A stretch of DNA of 64,000 nucleotides from Pseudoalteromonas marina (GCF_000238335.3 NZ_AHCB03000005.1:1240001-1304000); one strand, 5' to 3'; shown: positions 49,975-61,048, counted from the first letter of the stretch. Program-made: numbers and translations. Notes: generated from the sequence alone by a model not told the origin.

Positions 49975-50418
49975 ATGGAACAACAACAAAAACAATTAAC
50001 ACCTGAAGAGCAAGCACTAGCTGAGCAACAACGTGTTGCATGGCAACGTGGATGTTTTCAAACAGCACAAAAGTATTTAGCAGAAAAAGGCATTATGCCT
50101 AAATCAGTAGTTGAGCAAGACAGCAGATTTTTAGCCCCTATTTGCGCCATGTGGAAATTTAAAGCGCAAAACGGAAAAACGTATTGGGTAGTTACAGGTC
50201 AATTACCAACAGACCATGCTGAAGTGGGTGCAGCGTCAGATGCGCGTGATGCCATGCGTTATTTTTCATTGCAATGGCAGTTAAAAGCAGACCAGATAAT
50301 GAGTGCGGGCGCACGCGATAAAACACAGGCAGACTTTGCTAACCTATTAGTGAAAAGAGCACATGGCCTTTACGAGTTATACGATAACGACAAACTGTGG
50401 GCTCACGAACCAAAGTAA
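49975..50418 (+). CDS. DUF4826-like protein
   Basis: A 147-residue soluble protein starting MEQQQKQLTPEEQALAEQQR, with an Ala/Gln-rich helical N-terminus, a central MWKFKAQNGKTYWVVTG beta segment and a C-terminal helix. Assigned to DUF4826 from memory of the family. No known function. Convergent with the GNAT gene over a hairpin terminator. Confidence 0.65.
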   Translation: MEQQQKQLTPEEQALAEQQRVAWQRGCFQTAQKYLAEKGIMPKSVVEQDSRFLAPICAMWKFKAQNGKTYWVVTGQLPTDHAEVGAASDARDAMRYFSLQWQLKADQIMSAGARDKTQADFANLLVKRAHGLYELYDNDKLWAHEPK

Positions 50419-50424
50419 TCAAAA

Positions 50425-50451
50425 AAGGGTAATCAAGCTTTGATTACCCTT
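50425..50451. terminator. Terminator between DUF4826 and GNAT genes
   Basis: AAGGGTAATCAA-GCT-TTGATTACCCTT, 12-bp perfect arms. The run of six A before the left arm becomes a T-tract on the minus strand, so it serves mainly the leftward purB-roxA-GNAT transcript. Confidence 0.82.
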
Positions 50452-50460
50452 ACAACTTAA

Positions 50461-50919
50461 TTAATGAACTAGTGTGAAAGGTGCTGTATCAGCACACCTA
50501 ACCGGGCATTTCATTCTTTGCCTAGGTATACCTGCCTCCATAAACACATTACCCTGTTTTATAAAGCCGTTACGTTTAAATCGTTCAACTTCGTGTAGAA
50601 CACAATTAACGCTAATTGATTCAATACCTTGTTCTACTGCTATGTCAAAAATATAATTAAGTAACGAGCAGTAAACATCTCGGTTTCTGTGATCAGGCAG
50701 TACAGCTAACCGTCCAATTAAGCCATCATTACATAGGCGGGCTGTTGCGACGGGACAAAAGCTGTCGTCTGTAACAAGCACATGCAAAGCTAATTTATCG
50801 AGGTTATCGAATTCAACGCGTTTAGGGATATGTAATTCGTAAACAAATACACGCTCCCTTATTTGTTGTAACTCATTTTTTTGTCGATCCCATTCAACTT
50901 TGTTTATACGATAACCCAC
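50461..50919 (-). CDS. GNAT family N-acetyltransferase
   Basis: A 152-residue acetyltransferase fold: LQQIRERVFVYELHIP, VATARLCNDGLIGRLAVLPDHRNRDVYCSLLNYI, the latter covering the acetyl-CoA binding beta4-alpha3 region (with N instead of G in the R/Q-x-x-G-x-G/A loop), and VERFKRNGFIKQG. The weakened CoA loop could reduce activity. It lies 17 bp downstream of roxA in the same direction, so the two are probably co-transcribed. Substrate unknown. Confidence 0.8.
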   Translation of the reverse strand: MGYRINKVEWDRQKNELQQIRERVFVYELHIPKRVEFDNLDKLALHVLVTDDSFCPVATARLCNDGLIGRLAVLPDHRNRDVYCSLLNYIFDIAVEQGIESISVNCVLHEVERFKRNGFIKQGNVFMEAGIPRQRMKCPVRCADTAPFTLVH

Positions 50920-50935
50920 AATTGCCTCCTACTTG

Positions 50936-52093
50936 TTACTCTTGGTTTGCGTTAAACCAAATGCCTTCATTAACAAGTATAGTAAACATTTGAACAAAAA
51001 CTAGACTATTTTGAGCGTTAGCTAACTCATTAGTATTAAACTCGGTTTCGTCCGTTAGTAATTTTACTGCTGCTATGTCCCCGATAGGAAGAGTGAAATT
51101 GTCACCATTAATACTTACTAAAAGCTCATTTTCACACAGCTGATAAATTGCTCGTGTTCCACCTACACGTTCAAAAATAGTATCTGGCTCTGCCAATTCG
51201 TTTGCTATTTGCTCTTGGGAAAAAGCAGGTTCTACTGGTGCCAAGTCCATTTCATGTTTGGGTTGGCTTAAAGTTTTGCCAAGCCATTGCTTGAAAAGAC
51301 CATCATCTTCTAGCATTGAGGCGATAAGATGCTTAACCTTTTCAACTTCATTATTTGTAAGCTCACCTTTTGAGGCTCTTGTAACTAAGTTGTGGTCTGT
51401 GTAGCGTTTTTGACCGCTTTCAGTATCAATAACATGATCGGCAAAGCTTGATAGTAAATCTTGCTGATTTGGTGCTCTAAAACCAACAGAGTAATTAAGT
51501 GCATTTTCAACCGCGTAGCCTTCATGCGGGCAGCCTGGTGGAATATATAAAATATCACCGGGCTCTAAAATGCAGTCTATGACTGCTTCAAAGGCTTCAA
51601 CTTGCAATAATTTTTTATTTTGAGCAAATTGCTTAAGAGTTGGGTCGGGTAGTCCAACTCGCCAATGACGCTTTCCTTCACCTTGAATAATGAAAACATC
51701 GTATTGATCTAAATGCGGGCCAACACCCCCATTAGGGGTAGAAAAGCTGATCATTAAATCATCAATGCGCCAGTTAGGGATAAATCTGAACGGTTCTAGC
51801 AGCTGGGCTGCCTCTGGATGCCAGTGGTCGACTGCTTGCACTAATAACGTTGAATTTTCCTCTGTGAGTAAATCAAAGTCCTCGAATGGCCCTTGATGGG
51901 TTTGCCAGTCGTTATTGTGATTTGTAACAATACGCGATTCAATAGCGTCTTCCATTGCTAAGCCAGCAAGTTCGTTTGCATCAAGTGGATCTTCAAAGTG
52001 ACTAAACCCTTGTTTGATCAAAAGAGGTTTTTTTTGCCAAAAGTGGGTTAAAAATTCTTGTTCAGATAAATCGTTTATTTTTAATTGATACAT
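50936..52093 (-). CDS. roxA: Ribosomal protein uL16 3-hydroxylase (YcfD/RoxA type)
   Basis: A 385-residue JmjC-type 2-oxoglutarate/Fe(II) oxygenase. Iron ligands are HLD (GVGPHLDQYD, about 127) and the distal His in GCPHEGYAVEN (about 188); the C-terminal dimerisation and winged-helix region follows. E. coli YcfD hydroxylates an arginine of ribosomal protein L16. It is downstream of purB, near which ycfD also lies in E. coli. The substrate is inferred from homology and synteny. Confidence 0.92.
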   Translation of the reverse strand: MYQLKINDLSEQEFLTHFWQKKPLLIKQGFSHFEDPLDANELAGLAMEDAIESRIVTNHNNDWQTHQGPFEDFDLLTEENSTLLVQAVDHWHPEAAQLLEPFRFIPNWRIDDLMISFSTPNGGVGPHLDQYDVFIIQGEGKRHWRVGLPDPTLKQFAQNKKLLQVEAFEAVIDCILEPGDILYIPPGCPHEGYAVENALNYSVGFRAPNQQDLLSSFADHVIDTESGQKRYTDHNLVTRASKGELTNNEVEKVKHLIASMLEDDGLFKQWLGKTLSQPKHEMDLAPVEPAFSQEQIANELAEPDTIFERVGGTRAIYQLCENELLVSINGDNFTLPIGDIAAVKLLTDETEFNTNELANAQNSLVFVQMFTILVNEGIWFNANQE

Positions 52094-52131
52094 ACGTTTG
52101 CCTGCCGGTAATTGCTTTGCTTTTTATACAA

Positions 52132-52162
52132 AAAAAGCGAAAGGATAACCCTTTCGCTTTTT
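52132..52162 (-). terminator. Terminator of purB
   Basis: AAAAAGCGAAAGG-ATAAC-CCTTTCGCTTTTT, 13-bp perfect arms; on the minus strand it follows the purB stop and ends in a T-tract, partly separating purB from roxA. Confidence 0.88.
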
Positions 52163-52180
52163 GATAGTGGTGATTGATAA

Positions 52181-54184
<2,004 letters not shown>

Positions 54185-54185
<1 letters not shown>

Positions 54186-55285
54186 TACTTGATCACCGAG
54201 TCAATAATACCGCCGCCTAAGCAAACTTCTTGCGCATAAAATACCGCAGACTGACCTGGTGTAACCGCTTTTTGAGGTTCATCAAATAACACACGGGCCA
54301 TACCGTCATCACCAACAAGCAAAGTACAGTTTATATCTTCTTGACGGTAACGTGTTTTAACTGTGCAACGCGTTGTTCCTTTTGGACCTACACGGTCTAC
54401 CCAGTGAAGTTGGTTAGCATTTAGACCATTACTATATAGGCGAGGGTGGTCTTTACCCTGGCCAACAATAAGTACGTTACGCTCGACATCTTTGTCTACA
54501 ACGTACCAAGGTTCGCCTGAGCCTTCTTTCATACCGCCAATTAATAAGCCTTTTCGTTGGCCAAGTGTGTGGTACATTAAGCCTTCGTGCTCGCCAACGT
54601 TATTACCTTCAGTGTCTTCAATAACACCTGGTTGGGCAGGTAAAAATTTTTGTAAAAAGTCTTTAAACTTACGTTCACCAATAAAACAAATACCAGTGCT
54701 GTCTTTTTTATCATGTGTGATTAAATCTTGCTCTTCAGCAATACGGCGAACTTCTGGCTTGGCTATATCGCCTACAGGGAATAGCGTTTGAGCAATGTGT
54801 TCATGACTTAACGTGTATAAAAAGTAACTCTGGTCTTTGTTGTTATCTAAACCACGGCACATCACATATTTGTCGTCCCGAAGCTCACGACGCACATAAT
54901 GGCCTGTCGCAATAAAGTCAGCTCCGAGTGCTTGTGCAGCAAATTCCAAGAAGGCTTTAAATTTGATTTCCTTATTACACATAATATCGGGGTTAGGCGT
55001 GCGGCCTGCTTTGTACTCTTCTAAAAAGTATTCAAATACGTTATCCCAATATTCAGCTGCAAAGTTAACAGTATGAAGTTCGATACCTAACTTGTCACAC
55101 ACTGCTTGCGCATCTTTCAGGTCTTCTGCAGCGGCACAGTACTCGTCATTGTCGTCTTCTTCCCAGTTCTTCATAAACAGGCCTTCTACTTGGTAGCCTT
55201 GTTGTTGTAACAAATATGCAGATACTGAAGAATCAACACCGCCGGACATACCAACGATGACTTTAATGTGACTATTTTCGCTCAT
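54185..55285 (-). CDS. mnmA: tRNA-specific 2-thiouridylase MnmA
   Basis: A 366-residue enzyme with the PP-loop [16 protein letters not shown] at the N-terminus, first catalytic Cys in [12 protein letters not shown] (about 100) and second in [12 protein letters not shown] (about 198). It activates U34 of tRNA-Lys, Glu and Gln with ATP and inserts sulfur delivered by TusE. The TusBCDE proteins are encoded only 3 kb away (58207-59509). Transcription probably starts at the extended -10 site at 55332. Confidence 0.98.
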
Positions 55286-55331
55286 GAATAATTTCGCTTA
55301 TACAGATTACTGTTAACTTGGAAAGGCCGCG

Positions 55332-55340
55332 ATTATAGCA
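55332..55340 (-). promoter_or_regulatory. Extended -10 promoter of the mnmA operon
   Basis: On the minus strand TGCTATAAT is a perfect -10 hexamer with the TGN extension, 47 bp before the mnmA start. A -35 element is weak (TTAAGC at 17 bp), as usual for extended -10 promoters. The rest of the 343-bp mnmA/GGDEF gap shows no other feature I can support. Confidence 0.65.
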
Positions 55341-55628
55341 TGTATTTTGTTTGCGCTTAAAGAGACTAACAAGGCAAACCTTACAATTAGTGAGTAATTT
55401 ATTAATATAATAAATAGCTAAGATACCTAAGGCGCTTACATAACATTTTTTTGATAAAAGTTGATTCTAATTCTACGCTTAACGTACAGAACAAAATACG
55501 AGCCATATGTTAAAAATTAATAATAAGTTCTTTAAAAGTGATTAGAGTATATATACACTCATTAATAATAAAGTTTGATGGGTTAGCCCATTCAATAAGC
55601 TGTAAAATATAATCAATGGAATGAATAT

Positions 55629-56900
55629 ATGAATCACGCATACAAAATTAATAAAATTAGATCGTTTGTAGAACAAAACAAACACCAAGTAAATCTTATC
55701 TCAAATAAGCTTTTAATCATAAACCTGCAAGAATTAAAAAAGTCAGCCTACCATCTTTTTTATGAACTAATAAAATTCAAGCATGTTCAGCAAGCTCAAT
55801 CCCATCACCAAATCAGTGATTTGTTTAATTTAATTAAAAACACTACAGAAGTGCTTAGCCTCGAAATGAAGCTTTTAGATAAATTAGAACACTGGTGGCT
55901 AGAATGGTATTTTGCTTTACAAATGCATGAACAATTGAGCGCTGAAAGCAAAGAAATGCCGATGAGCTTTTTATCACGCAGTACCTTAAACCCAATGCGA
56001 AAACATGAGATAAGTCACTATGCTAAATTATTTTCCGTGCTCCCTATGCCAGTGTGTAATGTGTGTAGCAAAACCGGTGATATTCTTAGAGTAAACCAAC
56101 GGTTTGTAGATGTGTTTGGTTATACTGTTGAGGATGTGCCTAACCTACATGCATGGTGGAAAAAGGCCTACCCAGATCCGCACTACAGAGTGCAAGCTCA
56201 AAATTTATGGTCTGAAGCTTTAAAAAAAGCGAAAAGTAGTAATGACGATATACCTGCCAATAACTACACAGTTGCACGTAGTGATGGCACTCAAGTGGTT
56301 ATGGAGGTATCGGGCATAAAGATAGGCGAAGAATTTTTAGCCGTATTTAAAGATGCAACCGAGCGAATAGAGGCTGAGGATATTTTAAGGGATATGGCAT
56401 TTTTGGACTCATTAACCAAAATTGCCAACAGGCGTCGATTTGATGAAAAACTTGCCCATGAATTTGATAAAGCAAAGGAATGTGAAGGGGCAATATCGTT
56501 AATAATTATTGATGTTGATTTTTTTAAACAGTTTAACGACCGTTACGGACATTTGGCTGGGGATTCTTGCTTATATGAAGTGGCTCAAACTATTGCTTCG
56601 ACAGTAAACCGTCCTGAAGACTTTGTTGCCAGATATGGTGGTGAAGAGTTTGTTGTATTGCTCCCTGATACTGATAAGGAAGGTGCATTATTTATTGCTG
56701 AGCAAATACAAAAGGCCGTTGAAAGTTTAGCAATTGTGCATGAAGATACCTACAGTGGCTTTTTGTCAGTGAGCATGGGCGTTAACTCAACGGCTAGTTC
56801 CCAAGACGATAAGGTAAGCTTTGTTAAAGGAGCCGACAACGCACTGTATTATGCAAAAGAGCAAGGCCGAAACTGTATTGCACTACACTCTGAAAGTTAG
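55629..56900 (+). CDS. PAS-GGDEF diguanylate cyclase
   Basis: A 423-residue soluble protein. Residues 1-125 are helical without recognised domain; a PAS domain follows (about 135-250: LPMPVCNVCSKTGDILRVNQRF ... FLAVFKDATERIEAED). A C-terminal GGDEF domain has DSLTKIANRR, the intact active site GGEEF, and RPED five residues before it, an I-site for product inhibition. It should synthesise c-di-GMP in response to a PAS-sensed cue. It sits on the opposite strand between nudJ and mnmA, which adjoin in E. coli. Confidence 0.94.
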   Translation: MNHAYKINKIRSFVEQNKHQVNLISNKLLIINLQELKKSAYHLFYELIKFKHVQQAQSHHQISDLFNLIKNTTEVLSLEMKLLDKLEHWWLEWYFALQMHEQLSAESKEMPMSFLSRSTLNPMRKHEISHYAKLFSVLPMPVCNVCSKTGDILRVNQRFVDVFGYTVEDVPNLHAWWKKAYPDPHYRVQAQNLWSEALKKAKSSNDDIPANNYTVARSDGTQVVMEVSGIKIGEEFLAVFKDATERIEAEDILRDMAFLDSLTKIANRRRFDEKLAHEFDKAKECEGAISLIIIDVDFFKQFNDRYGHLAGDSCLYEVAQTIASTVNRPEDFVARYGGEEFVVLLPDTDKEGALFIAEQIQKAVESLAIVHEDTYSGFLSVSMGVNSTASSQDDKVSFVKGADNALYYAKEQGRNCIALHSES

Positions 56901-57093
56901 ATTAAATTTTTATTACAAAGGTTTAGGTGAGGGGGTAGCGATGGCGTGAAAGTTTTGCTCTATTTTTACTTATACTTACATGGATGCAAGTCAGAAGAAT
57001 AGCGCTGGAGCAATTACACACCCCACGTCACTAAGTAATCCCTCTAGGCAGAGTAAACTTTAAAACAGACCATTAATATGCCTTAAATTTTTA

Positions 57094-57531
57094 TTAGTTG
57101 TAAATAGTATCTAGGCTTAATAGCGGACGCGTTACCGAGTCATCAATGCACTTTTGAACGAGCGGACTTCGCAGTGGTAAAGATTTAACTTTCTCTAGGT
57201 TGAACCAATGGGCACTTATAATATCATCATCAATAGGGTTAAGTTGTTGGTTGGTGCCACTAGCATCAAATAAAAAACAAAACCTTAGGTAATGAACGCC
57301 GTTGTCAGCGTACAAGTTATAAACACCTAAAAAGCCTGTAGGGGTGAGCGATAAACCTGTTTCTTCATATAATTCGCGGCTTGCTGCTTGAGCTAGTGTT
57401 TCGTTCTTTTCTAAATGACCAGCCGGTTGATTATAGCAAATTTGCTTAGTAAATTTATCGCGTTCTTTTACTAATAAGTATTCGTTATGGTTTTTAACTA
57501 TTGCGGCTACTGTTACATTTGGTTTATGCAT
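57094..57531 (-). CDS. nudJ: Nudix hydrolase NudJ
   Basis: A 145-residue protein from ATG 57531 (AAGG upstream), overlapping the end of rluE by 8 nt. The Nudix box GHLEKNETLAQAASRELYEETGL is complete. NudJ dephosphorylates HMP-PP and nucleoside pyrophosphates in E. coli; the order rluE-nudJ then mnmA matches that genome. The broader frame to 57561 adds residues unlike the family. Confidence 0.93.
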   Translation of the reverse strand: MHKPNVTVAAIVKNHNEYLLVKERDKFTKQICYNQPAGHLEKNETLAQAASRELYEETGLSLTPTGFLGVYNLYADNGVHYLRFCFLFDASGTNQQLNPIDDDIISAHWFNLEKVKSLPLRSPLVQKCIDDSVTRPLLSLDTIYN

Positions 57532-58207
57532 TAATGCTACCTTTAATGATTTTATATTCACCAGTATTAATGTCGTCTAAAGTGTAATTACCTATGCTGT
57601 AACGAATTAGCCTAAGAGTAGGATGGCCAATGTGAGCTGTCATTCGGCGAACTTGTCTATTTTTACCTTCATTAATGGTAATACTGAGCCATGAGGTAGG
57701 TATAGACTTTCGTTCACGTACAGGGGGAGTTCGTTGCCAAATGTTAGGCTCTTCTATCATTTTTACATTAGCAGGCAGTGTGAGCCCATCTTTAAGCTCA
57801 ACGCCTTTACACAAAGCTTGTATTGACTCAGTCGAAGGCTCACCTTCTACTTGAACCCAGTACGTTTTATTGGTTTTTTTATTAGGTGCTGTTAATGTAT
57901 TTTGTAGTTTCCCGCAGTTTGTGAGCAGCAATAAACCTTCGCTATCGCGGTCTAACCGTCCTGCAGCATATACATCCTTGATAGGAATAAATTCAGCTAG
58001 CGTCTTTCTGTCTGCATCGTCTGTAAATTGACAAAGCACATCAAATGGCTTGTTAAAAAGTACAATTTTTTTGTCTTTAGCGTCTATTTGAGGTTTTATT
58101 TCTCTTTTGTTTGTAGGCTTTTTAATTGCACTTCTAGAATACGTGCGACCCGTATTACGCTTGGTTAAGGAAGCGGGGGGTTGCTTGTTACTCGATTTAC
58201 TTCTCAT
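57524..58207 (-). CDS. rluE: 23S rRNA pseudouridine synthase RluE
   Basis: A 227-residue enzyme (ATG 58207, AAGG 8 nt upstream) with the RsuA-family catalytic motif GRLDRDSEGLLLLT, the Asp being the nucleophile, and the KxxKTY and GKNRQVRRMTA segments. The N-terminus is Lys/Ser-rich, without an S4 domain, like E. coli RluE, which makes pseudouridine 2457 in 23S rRNA. The start overlaps the tusE stop (TAATG). Confidence 0.92.
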   Translation of the reverse strand: MRSKSSNKQPPASLTKRNTGRTYSRSAIKKPTNKREIKPQIDAKDKKIVLFNKPFDVLCQFTDDADRKTLAEFIPIKDVYAAGRLDRDSEGLLLLTNCGKLQNTLTAPNKKTNKTYWVQVEGEPSTESIQALCKGVELKDGLTLPANVKMIEEPNIWQRTPPVRERKSIPTSWLSITINEGKNRQVRRMTAHIGHPTLRLIRYSIGNYTLDDINTGEYKIIKGSINA

Positions 58208-58536
58208 TAAATACACCTTGCTGGTTTTGGTAATCCAGCAATTTTTGTGGCTTGTTTAGCTGGGCCTTTTGGAAACAATTTATAAAGGTAAATACTATTA
58301 CCTTTATCTTCTCCGAGTGCTTTGGCCATGGCTTTTACTAGCATTCGGATGGCTGGACTTGTGTTGTATTCAAGATAAAATTCGCGGACGAAGTTAATCA
58401 CTTCCCAGTGTTGTTCGCTAAGCGATATGTTTTCTTGCTCTGCAATAATGGGGGCTAGTTGCTTAGACCATTGTGTATGGTCGAGTAAATAACCTTGCTT
58501 ATCTGTGTCTATTGTTTGTTGGTTAAATTCAAGCAT
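58207..58536 (-). CDS. tusE: Sulfur relay protein TusE (DsrC family)
   Basis: A 109-residue protein of DsrC/TusE type, with [24 protein letters not shown] and a penultimate Cys in the C-terminal arm (KPARCI), which accepts sulfur from TusD and passes it to MnmA. Only one C-terminal Cys is present, as in TusE and unlike the two-Cys DsrC of sulfur oxidisers. Last gene of tusDCBE, coupled to rluE. Confidence 0.93.
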   Translation of the reverse strand: MLEFNQQTIDTDKQGYLLDHTQWSKQLAPIIAEQENISLSEQHWEVINFVREFYLEYNTSPAIRMLVKAMAKALGEDKGNSIYLYKLFPKGPAKQATKIAGLPKPARCI

Positions 58537-58539
58537 GGG

Positions 58540-58806
58540 TTACCAAGTAATTAATTGCGTAGAGGTTAAAGTAAGAGACACAAACTCGTCATAGCTAATG
58601 GCAGTGTCGTTATTTGATAGCTTAATTGCACGAACGAGTGCGTCCTCTTCAAGTACTAAGAGGGTGTCTGAAAATTGTTTAAATTGTTTATTAGCAAAGC
58701 ATGCGTCACCTAAAAGCAATATACGGTCATCAGCACAAATTAAGTTTTCTAGCTGGTTAGCAGAATAGTAATTTAATGGTTTTGAAAAAATATGTAGTGT
58801 GCTCAT
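58540..58806 (-). CDS. tusB: Sulfur relay protein TusB-like (DsrH family)
   Basis: An 88-residue protein, small and Leu-rich, with MSTLHIFSKP and DDRILLLGDACFA typical of DsrH/TusB. It forms the TusBCD hexamer with TusC and TusD. It overlaps tusC by 4 nt and precedes tusE by 3 bp. The identity is based on size, fold pattern and operon position. Confidence 0.87.
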   Translation of the reverse strand: MSTLHIFSKPLNYYSANQLENLICADDRILLLGDACFANKQFKQFSDTLLVLEEDALVRAIKLSNNDTAISYDEFVSLTLTSTQLITW

Positions 58807-59159
58807 AAGGTCACCACGTGATGTTGTTTTTTGATAAGTGTTTGTTGTTCACCAAATGTAACCGCGTGCGCGTCTATGAGTAAATCAGTTTTACTTAGAC
58901 CATAATCAAGGAGCGATTTTTCACATACATAGATGTTTTCTACGTCATAAATTTCTAGCGTTTTAATGTTTTTAAAAAAATCTTTAATACCTATGGTGGA
59001 AGGGGTTTGATTCTTTTTTAATGCTAAAACAGCGGGGCCACTAAATAACCAGCTTATATTTTGATCGACAGCAGCAAAAATCAACGTCATATCGAGGGCA
59101 TCGCGCAGGTTAAGATCATCAAATGGGCTACTTTGACTCATTACTAATACATTAATCAT
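58803..59159 (-). CDS. tusC: Sulfur relay protein TusC (DsrF family)
   Basis: A 118-residue protein with MSQSSPFDDLNLRDALDMTLIFAA, the typical TusC/DsrF N-terminal region (P-F...R.ALD..L..A). It is a structural subunit of TusBCD. Four-nucleotide overlaps with both tusD and tusB show a tightly coupled operon. Confidence 0.92.
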   Translation of the reverse strand: MINVLVMSQSSPFDDLNLRDALDMTLIFAAVDQNISWLFSGPAVLALKKNQTPSTIGIKDFFKNIKTLEIYDVENIYVCEKSLLDYGLSKTDLLIDAHAVTFGEQQTLIKKQHHVVTL

Positions 59160-59509
59160 TTAAATTGCACCCATTTATCAGCGTCGCTTACAAGCATTGC
59201 GAATTCAGCTAAACCTGCAACAGAAAATACGCCTGTGTTTGACGTATCTAAGCCTCTTTTTTCTGCCGCGGTTACACACAGCATAAGATTAATATTTTGA
59301 CTTGATAGCGCCTGCCATAATGCGCTAATTTGAAGCTCGTCAGAGGCTAAGTCAAAATGTGTTGATGCATGATAAACGCCTTGCTGATACAAAAATATTG
59401 CGTCTATGGTGTGCCCTTGAGATAAACACGCATTAGCAAACTTAATTATGCGTTGGCTGGTGTCGTGATCTGATGGTGGTGTGTGTAATGAAAGAACAAA
59501 TCGTGCCAA
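59156..59509 (-). CDS. tusD: Sulfur relay protein TusD (DsrE family)
   Basis: A 117-residue protein with SLHTPPSDHDTSQRIIKFANA and active-site Cys in LMLCVTAAEKRGL (about 79). TusD receives persulfide sulfur from TusA/IscS and transfers it to TusE. First gene of the operon. In E. coli tusBCD and tusE are at separate loci, whereas here all four are together. Confidence 0.94.
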   Translation of the reverse strand: MARFVLSLHTPPSDHDTSQRIIKFANACLSQGHTIDAIFLYQQGVYHASTHFDLASDELQISALWQALSSQNINLMLCVTAAEKRGLDTSNTGVFSVAGLAEFAMLVSDADKWVQFK

Positions 59510-59521
59510 AACAATTCCAAT

Positions 59522-59544
59522 AAAAAAGCCCCAATAAAGGGGCT
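59522..59544 (-). terminator. Terminator of the yccA-like gene
   Basis: AGCCCC-AATAAA-GGGGCT stem with six T following on the minus strand, between yccA and tusD; it should limit readthrough into the tus operon. Confidence 0.75.
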
Positions 59545-59564
59545 ATTTTAACAGAACTATTTAA

Positions 59565-60230
59565 TTAGTCATCACTTGCGCCAAGTAGGTGCAGTAGTGA
59601 AGTAAATAGATTGTACACATTTAGGTATAAAGATACTGTAGCGCGAATGTAGTTAGTTTCTCCGCCGTTAATAATGCGGCTTGTATCAAATAAAATTAAG
59701 CCAGACATAATTAATACAACCGCAGCGTTAAGCACCATAAACATTAAAGAACTACCGATGAATATGTTAACAATGCTTGCAACAATAACCACAATTAGGC
59801 CAACCGTTAAAAAGCCGCCCATAAAAGAGAAGTCTTTTTTGGTGTTGAGCGCATATGCAGATAGACCAAAGAAAATAAGTGCTGTTGAACCAAGAGCTTG
59901 CATTATAAGCATTGGGCCATTAGGCATGGCAGCGTAATGGTTTAACATTGGACCTAAACCAGCCCCCATTAAACCTGTGAAAGCAAATACCCAAAATACA
60001 CCAGATGCGGTGTCAGCTTTTTTGTTTACAACAAATAATAAACCAAACGAAACCAGTGTGAACACAATTCCCATAAAGTAAGGTAATTGTAGTGCCATTG
60101 AGATACCGGCAGTCACTGCACTAAATGCAAGTGTCATCGCAAGTAAAAAGTAGGTGTTTTTAAGTACCTTGTTTGTTTCAATGGTAGACATTACCGGTTT
60201 AGCGGTATTGTACGATTGATTAAACGCCAT
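59565..60230 (-). CDS. yccA: BAX inhibitor-1/YccA family membrane protein
   Basis: A 221-residue protein with seven hydrophobic segments and the BI-1 pattern (VLKNTYFLLAMTLAFSAVTAG at the start; LILFDTSRIINGGETNYIRATVSLYLNVYNLF near the end, with conserved Asp/Thr). E. coli YccA associates with FtsH; other relatives are Ca2+-leak or pH-sensing channels. The arrangement with tusE nearby and tRNA-Ser(UGA) upstream matches E. coli. Confidence 0.93.
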   Translation of the reverse strand: MAFNQSYNTAKPVMSTIETNKVLKNTYFLLAMTLAFSAVTAGISMALQLPYFMGIVFTLVSFGLLFVVNKKADTASGVFWVFAFTGLMGAGLGPMLNHYAAMPNGPMLIMQALGSTALIFFGLSAYALNTKKDFSFMGGFLTVGLIVVIVASIVNIFIGSSLMFMVLNAAVVLIMSGLILFDTSRIINGGETNYIRATVSLYLNVYNLFTSLLHLLGASDD

Positions 60231-60439
60231 TGTAGAGCTCCTTTAAGTGAAACGTGTGTTTCGATAATTTAACTAAAATTAGATTACCAACTCTTATATG
60301 TTTGGGCAAACCTTTGTGGATCAATAGACATTAATTTTTAAATTAAAGTTCATTTAACCACCAAAAAGAAAGTTTTTGTTTTATCTTTGAACAAATTAAT
60401 TGTTTTTTAAGCACTTAAGCAATTTTTTTAAAAAAAAGC

Positions 60440-60468
60440 TTCACAAAGCCAACGGGTTTCCCTATTAT
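60440..60468 (+). promoter_or_regulatory. Promoter of the tRNA-Ser pair
   Basis: TTCACA and TATTAT at exactly 17 bp spacing, followed by the GC-rich discriminator GCAGGCCG, ending 11 bp before the first tRNA-Ser. This is the layout of stringently controlled stable-RNA promoters. Confidence 0.72.
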
Positions 60469-60479
60469 GCAGGCCGTGC

Positions 60480-60570
60480 GGAGAGATGGCAGAGTGGTCG
60501 AATGCACCGGTCTTGAAAACCGGCATAGGTTTGTAGCCTATCTAGGGTTCAAATCCCTATCTCTCCACCA
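60480..60570 (+). tRNA. tRNA-Ser (anticodon TGA), copy 1
   Basis: A 91-nt class II tRNA: acceptor GGAGAGA/TCTCTCC, anticodon arm CCGGT-CTTGAAA-ACCGG with anticodon TGA, long variable arm with ATAGG/CCTAT stem, T-loop TTCAAAT, encoded CCA. The discriminator base is A rather than the G common in tRNA-Ser. Charged by SerS (29844-31148). Confidence 0.97.
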
Positions 60571-60621
60571 CTTATTACAATAACTATGAGTACACTCTTA
60601 CTTGTAGTTTATAGCACTTTA

Positions 60622-60712
60622 GGAGAGATGGCAGAGTGGTCGAATGCACCGGTCTTGAAAACCGGCATAGGTTTGTAGCCTATCTAGGGTTCAAATCCCT
60701 ATCTCTCCACCA
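60622..60712 (+). tRNA. tRNA-Ser (anticodon TGA), copy 2
   Basis: Identical in all 91 nt to the copy at 60480-60570, separated from it by 51 unrelated bases, so a tandem gene duplication co-transcribed from the promoter at 60440. Followed directly by a terminator. Confidence 0.97.
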
Positions 60713-60719
60713 TTATATT

Positions 60720-60745
60720 AAAGCCCGCAAACAGCGGGCTTTTTT
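60720..60745 (+). terminator. Terminator of the tRNA-Ser transcript
   Basis: AAAGCCCGC-AAACA-GCGGGCTTT followed by a T-run, 8 bp after the second tRNA-Ser. Confidence 0.93.
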
Positions 60746-61048
60746 GTTTTTTGAATTTGACTATCAATTGCAATTGGCATTTATGTTTGATCAATTTTAA
60801 AATTAAGCATGAAGCTGAAGACATCAAATAACTCTCCTGTTTAACATCTGAAAATGAATCACCTGTCTTGTTACTCAAAAGCAATAACTTTACCTTTATT
60901 AAAATTATTAGCCGGGAACGGTAGGTCGTTTGTTGTTTAATGTGTTTTATTTTTGTTCGTAATTTACGACCATAGTCTCTGTTTCTAACTTTGGGTTCTT
61001 GGTGCATGCTTATAAATAGAGTTTAAGTGTGTTGTTAAGGATTATTAA
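60746..61048. other. Intergenic region without recognised gene
   Basis: About 300 AT-rich bases between the tRNA-Ser terminator and the next gene. The longest minus-strand frame runs into the terminator and tRNA and has an improbable composition, so I do not call it. The upstream region of the 61049 gene, including its promoter, must lie here. Confidence 0.5.

Noticed and set aside
60699..61007. A 102-codon minus-strand frame after the tRNA-Ser genes
   Set aside because: It runs through the terminator hairpin and into the end of tRNA-Ser copy 2, has an odd Lys/Ser-rich composition and no Shine-Dalgarno site, so it is very likely noncoding.
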